64,000 bases of DNA from Streptomyces angustmyceticus (GTDB taxonomy: Bacteria; Actinomycetota; Actinomycetes; Streptomycetales; Streptomycetaceae). Under the pieces are notes generated by a model. That model was not told the DNA's origin. It saw only the letters and a program-made list of their open reading frames with translations, and searched no databases. The position numbers and the translations under genes are program-made. Each line of letters begins with the position of its first letter. The first letter of the stretch is position 1. The stretch lies in assembly GCF_019933235.1 (NCBI RefSeq), contig NZ_CP082945.1, positions 6,051,501 through 6,115,500 on the forward strand. The letters run 5' to 3'. Shown one piece after another: positions 25,405 to 33,798 of this stretch.

Positions 25405-27189
25405 TCAGCGCCCGCCCGCGCAGGGATACAGACCGGGCGCCCCCGCCTCGTCCACCGGGGCCGGGGCGCCCTCCCACTCCCACAACAGCAGCTCGTTGGC
25501 GCCCTCGCGCAGCACCGGCCCCGGCACATACAGCGTCCGCTGCGGTCCGAGGGCCCAATAGCGCCCCAGACAGAACCCGTTGATCCAGGCGAACCCATGG
25601 CTCCACCCCGGCAGCACGAGATCCGCGTCACCCGGCCGCCCGGCCACCGTCACCGACCCCCGGTACAGCCCCGGAGCCCCCGCCGCCTCCGCCACCGCTT
25701 CGAACGGCACCCGCGCCAGCGCCCCCGGCTCCTCCATCGCGTCCAGCCGCAGCCCCCGCGACCGGACACCGTGCAGGAACTGCCGCTCGTGCAGCAGCCC
25801 GCCCGTGATCCCCTTCGACTCACCCAGCCGCGGGCCGTAGTTGACCCGCCCCAGCGACGCCACCCACACCTCCACCGACGCGGGCCCGGCCACCTCCCCC
25901 AGCACGGCGTCCTCGGTGTCCACCACCGGCCCGCGCACCCCGTCGACCCACACCACCGCCCGGTCCCGCAGCCCGAGCACCCGCAGCGGCCGCGCGGCAC
26001 GCGGCCCCGGCACCTCGACCCGGTAGCGGACCACCCCCCGGTCCACCCCCAGCTCCTCGAACGTCGCCGGCCCGCCCCCCTCGGCCTCCGCACCGCCCAG
26101 CGCCCCCATCACGTCCCCGGCACCCGCCCACTCGCCGACCACCGCACGCACCGGCTCCGCCAGCACCGGCAACGGCTCCGGCACCCGCGGCAGCGGCCCG
26201 TCCGCCCACTCGGCCAGCACCTCCCGGAACCGCCAGAACTTCTCCGTCGGACGGCCACGCTCATCGACCGGCGCCCCGTAGTCGTACGAGGTGACCGTCG
26301 ACCGCAGCGCCCCGTCATGGAGCTCACCGGCCCGGTTCGCCCCCGCCCAGCCGCCGAAGTTCGTCCCGCCGTGCGCCAGGTAGATGTTGACCGACGCACC
26401 GCACTCCAGGATCTCCCGCAGCGCCGCCGCGGCATCCTCCGGAGCGCGCGGCACCTGGCCCTGCCCCCAGTGCGCGAACCACCCGCACCAGAACTCCATG
26501 CACATCAGCGGCCCCCGCGCCTGATGGCGCCGCAGCGCCGCCAGCGCCTCCCGCGCCCCGGAACCGAAATTGACCGTGGCCGGCAGACCCGGCACCGAAC
26601 CACCGGTCAGCATGTGGTCCTCGGGCCCGTCCGACGTGCACAGCGGCACCCGCACCCCCAGCGCCCGCAACCGCGCCACGAGGTGCGCCAGATACGCGCC
26701 GTCGCTGCCGTACGAGCCGTACTCGTTCTCCGCCTGCACCATGATCACCGGGCCGCCGGCCCCGCACTCCCGCGCCACCACCTGCGGCAACAGCCGCGCG
26801 AACCAGGCGTCCACGGCCCGCAGAAACGCCGCGTCCCGGGTCCGCACCCGCCGCCCCAACGGCCCGGTCAGCCAGTGCGGCAGCCCGCCGTTCTCCCACT
26901 CCGCGCAGATGTACGGACCCGGCCGCACGATCGCCCACAGCCCCGCCGCCCGCACCGCGTCCAGGAACCGCCCCAACGCCTCCGGATCCCGGAACTCGCC
27001 CGGCCGCGGCTCGTGCAGATTCCACGGCACATAGGTCTCCACACAGTTCAGGCCCATCGCCCGGAGCATCGCCAGCCGGTGGTCCCACTGCGCCTCGTGC
27101 ACCCGGAAGTAGTGCAACGCCCCGGACAGCAGCCGCACCGGCCGCCCGTCCACCAAGAAGTCCCGCTCGCCCACCTCGAACCGCGTCAC
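25405..27189 (-). CDS. GH35 beta-galactosidase
   Basis: This 594-residue enzyme has a GH35 TIM barrel beginning LSGALHYFRVHEAQWDHRLAMLRAMGLNCVETYVPWN, with RPGPYICAEWENGGLP, the acid/base motif QAENEYGSYG (about 152-161) and the nucleophile region MEFWCGWFAHWG, followed by the jelly-roll C-terminal domains. No signal peptide is seen, so it is cytoplasmic and would act on imported disaccharides. The stop is 20 bp from the GH101 stop. GTG 27189 is chosen as start; the frame is open farther upstream into the divergent promoter. The AraC regulator gene diverges from it. Core-1 disaccharide from GH101 would be a fitting substrate, though uptake genes are not adjacent. Confidence 0.93.
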   Translation of the reverse strand: MTRFEVGERDFLVDGRPVRLLSGALHYFRVHEAQWDHRLAMLRAMGLNCVETYVPWNLHEPRPGEFRDPEALGRFLDAVRAAGLWAIVRPGPYICAEWENGGLPHWLTGPLGRRVRTRDAAFLRAVDAWFARLLPQVVARECGAGGPVIMVQAENEYGSYGSDGAYLAHLVARLRALGVRVPLCTSDGPEDHMLTGGSVPGLPATVNFGSGAREALAALRRHQARGPLMCMEFWCGWFAHWGQGQVPRAPEDAAAALREILECGASVNIYLAHGGTNFGGWAGANRAGELHDGALRSTVTSYDYGAPVDERGRPTEKFWRFREVLAEWADGPLPRVPEPLPVLAEPVRAVVGEWAGAGDVMGALGGAEAEGGGPATFEELGVDRGVVRYRVEVPGPRAARPLRVLGLRDRAVVWVDGVRGPVVDTEDAVLGEVAGPASVEVWVASLGRVNYGPRLGESKGITGGLLHERQFLHGVRSRGLRLDAMEEPGALARVPFEAVAEAAGAPGLYRGSVTVAGRPGDADLVLPGWSHGFAWINGFCLGRYWALGPQRTLYVPGPVLREGANELLLWEWEGAPAPVDEAGAPGLYPCAGGR

Positions 27190-27275
27190 GTCACCCGCCC
27201 CTGTGTCGTCTCCCGCGCGCCACCGACCCGGGGGCGCCCGCTCCCCGGCCACCCTCGCCCTCTGGCGGTGTGACG

Positions 27276-27296
27276 GTCCATGGACAAAGATCGATC
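27276..27296. promoter_or_regulatory. Palindromes between the GH35 and AraC genes
   Basis: Perfect palindromes GTCCATGGAC (27276-27285) and GATCGATC (27289-27296) lie in the 157-bp divergent region, with further TGGAC and GACGGTCC repeats to 27320. They are candidate AraC-regulator or sugar-repressor sites. Confidence 0.4.
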
Positions 27297-27346
27297 GTGA
27301 TTGGACGGTTCGACGGTCCGGCGAAGCGGTACGGAGAGGTACGGGC

Positions 27347-28234
27347 ATGTACCACACCTGGATGCGCTACTTCACCCCGAGCCCGGTCCACCACCGGCTC
27401 GGCCTGGTGTGCCTGGGGGTCGGCCTCCAGCACGGCACCCTGCCCGCGGTCGGTCCCCGCACCCTCGACCACCACGTCGCCCTCGTCATCAGCGCCGGCC
27501 GCGGCTGGTTCACCACCCCCGACGGCCACCGCCACACGGTGACCGCACCCGCCCTCCTGTGGATCGTGCCGGGAATACCGCACCACTACGGCGCCGACCC
27601 GGACACCGGCTGGGACGAGAGCTTCGTCGACTTCACCGGCCCGGCCACCGCCACCTACACCGAACTCGGCTACATCGAACCCGACCGCCCCGTCGTCCCC
27701 CTCGCGGACACCGGCCCCGCCCGGACCGCCATCGGACGCATCGCCCGCGCGGCACGGCGCGGCAACCCCCTGCTGGAGGTGGAGACCTCGGCCGCGGTCC
27801 ACGAACTCCTCGTCGCCCTGCGCCGCGCACGCGCCGACACCGACGCCGACGGCGACCCGGTCCTCCAGGCGCTCGCCCGCGACGCGTTCCTGCCCCTCTC
27901 CGTCGCCGAACACGCCGCCCGGCACGGCATGACCCCCACCGAACTCCGCACCGCCGTACGACGCGGCGCCGGCTGCAGCCCCAAGGACTACCTGCTGGGC
28001 ATCCGCCTGGGCCGCGCGAAGGAACTCCTGGTCGCCACCGAACTCCCGGTCGCCGCCGTGGCCCGCCGCGTCGGCTACGACGACCCCGCCTACTTCAGCC
28101 GCCTCTTCACCCGCCGCGTCGGCACCGCCCCCGTACGCTTCCGCGACCGCCAGACCCACAACGTCCCCGGCGGCTGGTCCACCCAGATCCCCGACCCGGA
28201 CGACCCACCGTTGGTCAGGGGCTGGAACGGCTGA
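27347..28234 (+). CDS. AraC-family transcriptional regulator
   Basis: This 295-residue regulator has an N-terminal cupin-like sugar-sensing domain (residues about 15-140, with SAGRGWFTTPDGHRHTVTAPALLWIVPGIPHHYG) and a C-terminal pair of AraC HTH motifs. The second carries the family signature VAAVARRVGYDDPAYFSRLFTRRVGTAPVRFR. ATG 27347 has ACGGAGAGG upstream. It is divergent from the GH35 gene, the usual layout for a carbohydrate-responsive activator of its neighbour. Confidence 0.94.
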   Translation: MYHTWMRYFTPSPVHHRLGLVCLGVGLQHGTLPAVGPRTLDHHVALVISAGRGWFTTPDGHRHTVTAPALLWIVPGIPHHYGADPDTGWDESFVDFTGPATATYTELGYIEPDRPVVPLADTGPARTAIGRIARAARRGNPLLEVETSAAVHELLVALRRARADTDADGDPVLQALARDAFLPLSVAEHAARHGMTPTELRTAVRRGAGCSPKDYLLGIRLGRAKELLVATELPVAAVARRVGYDDPAYFSRLFTRRVGTAPVRFRDRQTHNVPGGWSTQIPDPDDPPLVRGWNG

Positions 28235-28670
28235 CGGGGGCGGGGGTGGGGGGTGGCTTGCGCCGGGCACGGGGTCGCTTCGCTGGATGGTCTTGGTGCG
28301 GGTCGCCTGTGGCTGGGGCCGTTTCGCCCATTCCCGGTGGGTGGGGGGGGCCGGAGGGGACGCCCGGTACCCCTCCCCCAGCCTTCGGCCGGGAGGTGCC
28401 CCCACGGCGCGGGCGCATCTGGTACGTGCGGAAGTCGACCCGGCGTTCGCTCCGGTCCTGCGGGCGGGGCACCGGACATCCCCTCCGACCACCGCGCGTC
28501 GGCGGCCGTCCCGCCGTACCGATCCCTGTTACGGCTCCGAGACGGCCCCTCACAACGGCGCCCCAAAGGGGCGCGGGGAACTGCGCGCCCAGCCACAACG
28601 CACCCGCAGACAAACACCGGCCCCCAGAACACGGATGCACCCCCGCCAGGGGGTACGGCAGCATGACGTC
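28235..28670. repeat. 436-bp gap holding Streptomyces-type intergenic repeats
   Basis: No gene is seen. Three repeat-like modules stand out. An inverted copy of a word running AGCCACA...ACCCGCA lies at 28295-28320 (minus strand). A hairpin with CCTCCC/GGGAGG arms and a GCC-TTC-GGC tip lies at 28372-28396. At 28558-28613 a hairpin GCGCCCC-AAA-GGGGCGC is followed by GGGGAACTGCGCGCCC and a forward AGCCACA...ACCCGCA copy. From memory, near-identical modules recur in intergenic DNA of many Streptomyces genomes. Confidence 0.6.
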
Positions 28671-31316
28671 ATGCCCGCACTGCAGCGCAACGAGGCGCAG
28701 ACCCGTTCCCAGCTCATCGACGTCCACCGTTACGACATCGCCCTCGACCTCACCCAAGGCGAGGACCTCTTCGGCTCCCGTACGGTCATCCACTTCACCG
28801 CGCACGCAGACGGCGACACCTTCGTCGAGGTCAAACCGGCCGAGCTGCACTCCGCCACCCTCGACGGCCACCCCCTCGACCCCGCGGCCCTCGACGGCAA
28901 CCGCCTCCCGCTCAGCGGCCTCACCCCGGGCGCCCACGAACTGCGCCTGGACGCCACCATGCGCTTCTCCCGCACCGGCGAAGGCATGCACCGCTTCACC
29001 GACCCGGCCGACGGCGAGACCTACGTCTACACCCAGCTGTTCATGGAGGACGTCCAGCGCGTCTTCGCCGCCTTCGACCAGCCCGACCTCAAGGCCGTCT
29101 TCGCCCTCACCGTCACCGCCCCCACCGACTGGACGGTCCTGGGCAACGGCATCGCCACCCAGGGCGACCCCGGCCACTGGACCCTCGCCGCAACCCCCCT
29201 GATCAGCACCTACCTCGTCGCCGTCGCCGCCGGCCCCTGGCACTCCGTACGCACCGAACACGCCGGCCTGCCCTTCGGCATCCACTGCCGCCGCTCCCTG
29301 GCCCCGCACCTGGACGCCGACGCCGACGAAATCCTCGGCCTCACCCGTAGCTGCTTCGACCGCTATCACGAGATCTTCGACGAGCCCTACCCCTTCGACT
29401 CGTACGACCAGGCATTCGTCCCCGAGTTCAACGCCGGCGCCATGGAGAACCCGGGCCTGGTCACGTTCCGGGACGAGTTCGTCTTCCGCTCCGCCGTCAC
29501 CGACACCGAACGCCAGACCCGCGGCATGGTCATCTCGCACGAGATGGCCCACATGTGGTTCGGCGACCTCGTCACCCTGAAGTGGTGGGACGACATCTGG
29601 CTGAACGAGTCGTTCGCGGAGTACATGGGCTACCAGGTCCTGGCCGAGGCGACCCGCTTCACGGACACCTGGACCGACTTCGCGATCGCGCGCAAGGGCT
29701 GGGGCTACGACGCCGACCAGCGCCCCTCCACCCACCCCGTCGCCCCGGCCCCCGAGGACGTCCCCGACACCGCCTCCGCGCTCCTCAACTTCGACGGGAT
29801 CTCCTACGCCAAGGGTGCCTCCGCCCTGCGCCAACTCGTCGCCTGGATGGGGGAGAAGGAGTTCCTCGCCGGCATCAACGACCACTTCGCCCGGCACCGC
29901 TTCGGCAACGCCACCCTCGCCGACTTCATCGACTCCCTCTCCCGCGCCACCGACCGCGACGTCCACGCCTGGGCCGAGAGCTGGCTGCGCACCACCGGGG
30001 TCGACACCCTGGCCCCCGTCGTCGAGGAGGGCCCGGACGGCCACTGGAGCGTCTCCGTCGAACAGACCGGAAGCACTCAGCCCGGAAGCACGCAGCCCGA
30101 CGGCGAGCACACCGCAGCCGCGTACGCCGAGGGCCCACAGACCCGCACCCGCCCGCACCGGCTCACCATCGGCCTCTACGACCACGACCGCACCGCCCCC
30201 GGCCGCCTGCTCCCGCGCGAGCCGCTGTCCCGGGACGTGCCCGACGGCGGTACCCACACCGGTACGGGCGGCCGCCCCGCCCTGCTGCTCCTCAACGACC
30301 AGGACCTCACCTACGCCAAGGTCCGCCTCGACCCCGTCTCCTGGGACACCGCCCTCGGCGCACTGTCCGGGCTGCCCGACCCGCTGACCCGCGCCGTGGT
30401 GTGGAACGCCGCCCGCGACATGGTCCGCGACGGCGAACTCGCCCCCACCGCCTACCTGGACGCCGCCCGCGCCCACCTCCCGTACGAGACCGATCTCGCC
30501 GTCGTCCAGGGCGTCCTGGCCTTCGCCCGCACGCAGATCGCCGACCGCTACCTCGCCGCGGGTCCCGCGGCCGCGCAGGAACCGGGCGGCGCCCCCGGCC
30601 CGCGCCACGCCGCTCTCACCACGCTCACCGCCCTCAGCCGCGACATACTCCGCCGCACCGAAGGCCCCGAGCACGGCTCCGAGGCGGGGCTGCGGCTCAC
30701 TGCCGTCCGCGCCTTCATCGACAGCGCCACCACCCCCGAAGGCATCCAGGACTGGCTCGACGACGGCAGCGTCCCCGGCGGCCCCCGCCTCGACCCGGAA
30801 CTGCGCTGGCGCATCCTCGGCCGGCTCGCCACCCTCGGCGCCTCGCCGCTCGACGAGCTGCGCGCCGCCATCGACGCCGAACTCGCCCGCGACCCCAGCG
30901 CCACCGGCCGCGAGGGCGCCGCCCGCTGCCGCGCCGCGCTGCCCGACCCGGCCGCCAAACAGGCCGCCTGGGACGCCCTGTTCACCACCGACGACAAGGA
31001 AGCGCTCTCCAACTACCTGTTCACCGCGACCGCCGCCGGCTTCTGGGCCCCCGAGCAGCTCGACCTGCTGCGCCCCTACGTCCCCCGCTACTTCACCGAC
31101 GTCCCCGCCCTCGCCGCCGCCCGCGGCCCCGCCCTCGCCGACGCCGCGGGCCGCTACGCCTTCCCGGCCGTCTTCGCCGAGGAGCACACCCTCCGGCTCG
31201 GCGAAGCCTGCCTCGCCGACGGCGACCCGACCCCCGCCCTGCGCCGCAAGCTCATCGACCAGCTCGACGATCTGCGCCGGGCGCTGAAGGTCCGCGCGGC
31301 AGCCGACGGCGCCTGA
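28671..31316 (+). CDS. pepN: Aminopeptidase N (M1 family)
   Basis: This 881-residue zinc aminopeptidase trims N-terminal residues from peptides in the cytoplasm. The exopeptidase motif GAMEN is at 256-260, zinc motif HEMAH at 290-294, and third ligand Glu313 (WLNESFAEYMG) is at the canonical 18-residue spacing. The N-terminal beta-domain (1-190) and the long helical ERAP1-like C-terminal domain (to the end) give the usual actinobacterial length of about 860. ATG 28671 follows AGGGGGT. A Ser-Thr-Gln-Pro-Gly duplication at about residues 465-477 sits in a linker. It is transcribed alone, just after the intergenic repeats. Confidence 0.96.
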   Translation: MPALQRNEAQTRSQLIDVHRYDIALDLTQGEDLFGSRTVIHFTAHADGDTFVEVKPAELHSATLDGHPLDPAALDGNRLPLSGLTPGAHELRLDATMRFSRTGEGMHRFTDPADGETYVYTQLFMEDVQRVFAAFDQPDLKAVFALTVTAPTDWTVLGNGIATQGDPGHWTLAATPLISTYLVAVAAGPWHSVRTEHAGLPFGIHCRRSLAPHLDADADEILGLTRSCFDRYHEIFDEPYPFDSYDQAFVPEFNAGAMENPGLVTFRDEFVFRSAVTDTERQTRGMVISHEMAHMWFGDLVTLKWWDDIWLNESFAEYMGYQVLAEATRFTDTWTDFAIARKGWGYDADQRPSTHPVAPAPEDVPDTASALLNFDGISYAKGASALRQLVAWMGEKEFLAGINDHFARHRFGNATLADFIDSLSRATDRDVHAWAESWLRTTGVDTLAPVVEEGPDGHWSVSVEQTGSTQPGSTQPDGEHTAAAYAEGPQTRTRPHRLTIGLYDHDRTAPGRLLPREPLSRDVPDGGTHTGTGGRPALLLLNDQDLTYAKVRLDPVSWDTALGALSGLPDPLTRAVVWNAARDMVRDGELAPTAYLDAARAHLPYETDLAVVQGVLAFARTQIADRYLAAGPAAAQEPGGAPGPRHAALTTLTALSRDILRRTEGPEHGSEAGLRLTAVRAFIDSATTPEGIQDWLDDGSVPGGPRLDPELRWRILGRLATLGASPLDELRAAIDAELARDPSATGREGAARCRAALPDPAAKQAAWDALFTTDDKEALSNYLFTATAAGFWAPEQLDLLRPYVPRYFTDVPALAAARGPALADAAGRYAFPAVFAEEHTLRLGEACLADGDPTPALRRKLIDQLDDLRRALKVRAAADGA

Positions 31317-31442
31317 CGCCTGACGACCGGGGGAGTGCCGTCCCGACCCCGGCCGCCCTCGCGCGGTGAGCGGGACGGTGCCCCTCGGCCCCCGGGAGCG
31401 GAGCCCGGAGCCCGGGGACCCGGGACGGCGTGGCCGGAGACC

Positions 31443-32153
31443 TCAGCCGCTGTGCCCGGACGGTTCCCAGACCGAGCAGTCGTGGGCGAACAGCACACGC
31501 CGGGGAGCGAAGTCGGCGAGCCGGTCCAGCCATGGCCGGTACGGCGGAAGCGGCTGCGCCACGCCGTCGCGGGCGGCCCGCCGGGCGAGGTGGTCCGAGG
31601 CGAACGAGGAGGCGAAGTCGTGGGCCTGGCCGGCGAGGACCACCGTACCGTCGCCTCCCCGGACCACCATCGACTGGTGCCCGTCGGTATGGCCGGGGGT
31701 CGGGACGATCCAGACCCCCGGCCAGACCTCGGCCTCGCCGTCGAGCTCCTCGTAGACCGCCCCGGGGAAGTCGACGAGCGCGTCGATCGTGTAGTCGCCC
31801 GCGCGGGCCTCGGCCAACTCCGTGCTCTGCACCAGGATCGGCCTGCCGCCCAGCAGGGGGTTCCCGCCGCAGTGGTCGAAGTGCAGATGGCAGTTCACGA
31901 CCAGGGAGATGTCCCCGAGCGAGACGCCGGCCGCCGCGAGCGCACCCTCCAACGGCCGCCGCCGCGGGCGGTAATGCGCCTCGGCCTCGGCGTCACCGGA
32001 CCCGATCCCGGTGTCGAACAGGATCAGCCCCTCCTCGCGCCGCACCAGATAGGCGAGTACGGGCTCCACCCGCGGCAGGGGGCCACCCGTCTCGGACGCG
32101 GGCCGGACGAAGTACCCGAGGTCGAGCCGGCGCACCGTGGTGTTCTTCTCCAT
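31443..32153 (-). CDS. MBL-fold hydrolase resembling N-acyl-homoserine lactonases
   Basis: This 236-residue metallo-beta-lactamase-fold protein starts LDLGYFVRPASE and has LILFDTGIGSGDA, the zinc motif NCHLHFDHCGGN (HxHxDH), PTPGHTDGHQS, and a C-terminal LFAHDCSVW. This arrangement resembles AttM/AiiA-type lactonases, which open acyl-lactone rings. Activity on streptomycete gamma-butyrolactones or other lactones is only a possibility. It starts at ATG 32153, divergent from the decarboxylase-monooxygenase pair and convergent with pepN. Confidence 0.85.
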   Translation of the reverse strand: MEKNTTVRRLDLGYFVRPASETGGPLPRVEPVLAYLVRREEGLILFDTGIGSGDAEAEAHYRPRRRPLEGALAAAGVSLGDISLVVNCHLHFDHCGGNPLLGGRPILVQSTELAEARAGDYTIDALVDFPGAVYEELDGEAEVWPGVWIVPTPGHTDGHQSMVVRGGDGTVVLAGQAHDFASSFASDHLARRAARDGVAQPLPPYRPWLDRLADFAPRRVLFAHDCSVWEPSGHSG

Positions 32154-32235
32154 CAGCCCATTCTGACGGCGCGTCGGGCCCGGCGCGCCGGTGGTGACGG
32201 CAGATGACGGCACCCAAACTCCGGCGGTGCACCCG

Positions 32236-32253
32236 TACCACTTACGGGTGGTA
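32236..32253. promoter_or_regulatory. Inverted repeat upstream of the decarboxylase gene
   Basis: TACCAC-TTACGG-GTGGTA is a perfect 6-bp inverted repeat in the 211-bp divergent region. It could be an operator. No good DtxR-type iron box is visible there, although the downstream genes look siderophore-related. Confidence 0.35.
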
Positions 32254-32364
32254 TGACCGCACAACCAGTGGATACAGGCTGTACAGGGAAAGTAACTTAA
32301 CGCTGCCTGAGGGCTGATCCCCACGGGACCGACGCCCCAACTCCCCTGACAGAAAAGCACATTG

Positions 32365-33798
32365 ATGCCTGTGCCCCCTGCCGGCACCGCCCTCGCAGGC
32401 GGCACCAACGGCCCCCGCGCACTCCGCCCCCTCCTCGACACCGTCCTCGACGCCCTCACCACCGGCGCCGAGCACCGCGCCGGCCCCCTCCCGCACGGCG
32501 GACCCGCCACCGTCACCCGCGCCGTACACGACGCCTGCCACCCCCTCCTCCCCGACCACGGCACCGGCCCCCACACCGCCCTGCGCACCCTCGTCCACAC
32601 CCTCGCCGCCGGCGCCGCCGACCCCGCCGACCCGCACTGCGCCGCCCACCTGCACTGCCCGCCGCTGGCCCTCGCCGCCGCCGCCGACCTCGCCGCCTGC
32701 GCCCTCAACCCCTCCATGGACTCCTGGGACCAGGCCCCCGCCGCCTCCGCCCTCGAAACCCTCACCAGCCGCGCCCTCGCCGCGCTGGTCTACCCCCGGG
32801 CCACCGACCCCGACGCCCTGATCACCACCGGCGGCACCGAATCCAACCAGCTCGCCCTCCTCCTCGCCCGCGAAGCCGCCGCCCCCGCCGCCACCGCGAC
32901 CGACCCCCACGGGCCCGCCCGCCCCCTCCAGATCGTCTGCGGCGCCAACGCCCACCACAGCATCCACCGCTCCGCCTGGCTCCTCGGCCTCCCCGAACCC
33001 GTCACCCTCCCCACCCCCGACGGCGTCCTCACCCCCGACACCGTCCACACCGCACTCGCCGCCCTCGCCGGACGCAGCGGCCCCGTCCTCCTCACCGCCA
33101 CCGCCGGCACCACCGACTCCGGCGCCATCGACCCCCTCCCCGCCCTCGCCGACCTCGCCGACCACCACGGCGCCCGCTTCCACGTCGACGCCGCCTACGG
33201 CGGAGCCCTCCTCTTCAGCGACACCCACCGCGCCGCCCTGGACGGCCTCGCCCGCGCCCACACCGTCACCCTCGACCTGCACAAACTCGGCTGGCAACCC
33301 GTCGCGGCCGGACTCCTCGCCGTCCCCGGCCCCGCCACCCTGACCCCCCTCGCCCACCAGGCCGACTACCTCAACGCCGACGACGACACCGAAGCCGGCC
33401 TCCCCGACCTGCTCAGCCGCTCACTGCGCACCACCCGCCGCCCCGACATCCTCAAGATCGCCGTCACCCTCAAGGCCCTCGGCCGCCACGGCCTCGGCGA
33501 ACTCGTCGACCGCACCCTCGCCGCCGCCCAGACCCTCGCCGACCTCATCGAGGCCCACCCCCGCTACGAACTCCACTCCCGCCCCCGCCTCAGCACCGTC
33601 CTCTTCCGCCCCACCGGCACCGACGACCGCACCCTCGCCACCATCCGCCGCACCCTCCTCACCGACGGACGGGCCGTCCTGGGCCGCGCCACCACCCCCA
33701 CCGGCCTCTGGCTCAAAGCCACCCTCCTCAACCCCCACACCCAACCCGGAGACCTCACCACCCTCCTCAAACTCGTGGAAGGCCACACGCCCCGATGA
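32365..33798 (+). CDS. PLP-dependent decarboxylase, DesA-like
   Basis: This 477-residue group II decarboxylase has TGGTESNQLALLLARE, the PLP-stacking His region GANAHHSIHRSAWLLGL, ATAGTTDSGAIDPLP, the pyridine-N Asp in FHVDAAYGGALL, and the PLP lysine in VTLDLHKLGWQP. The C-terminal RTTRRPDILKIAVTLKALG and LKATLLNPHT segments resemble DesA, the lysine decarboxylase of desferrioxamine synthesis, and related diaminobutyrate or ornithine enzymes. ATG 32365 has only a weak upstream site. The last four bases overlap the monooxygenase gene, so the pair is co-translated. The amine made, perhaps cadaverine or putrescine, is not certain. Confidence 0.85.
   Translation: MPVPPAGTALAGGTNGPRALRPLLDTVLDALTTGAEHRAGPLPHGGPATVTRAVHDACHPLLPDHGTGPHTALRTLVHTLAAGAADPADPHCAAHLHCPPLALAAAADLAACALNPSMDSWDQAPAASALETLTSRALAALVYPRATDPDALITTGGTESNQLALLLAREAAAPAATATDPHGPARPLQIVCGANAHHSIHRSAWLLGLPEPVTLPTPDGVLTPDTVHTALAALAGRSGPVLLTATAGTTDSGAIDPLPALADLADHHGARFHVDAAYGGALLFSDTHRAALDGLARAHTVTLDLHKLGWQPVAAGLLAVPGPATLTPLAHQADYLNADDDTEAGLPDLLSRSLRTTRRPDILKIAVTLKALGRHGLGELVDRTLAAAQTLADLIEAHPRYELHSRPRLSTVLFRPTGTDDRTLATIRRTLLTDGRAVLGRATTPTGLWLKATLLNPHTQPGDLTTLLKLVEGHTPR

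Noticed and set aside
20485..27273. Very long plus-strand open frame of about 2260 codons
   Set aside because: It crosses the regulator, kinase, GH101 and GH35 genes in another frame and reads as Arg/Pro/Ala-rich composition; an effect of high GC.
32254..32364. Iron box upstream of the DesA-like gene
   Set aside because: The best match, around GTAACTTAACG, agrees with the DtxR-type consensus at only about half the positions.
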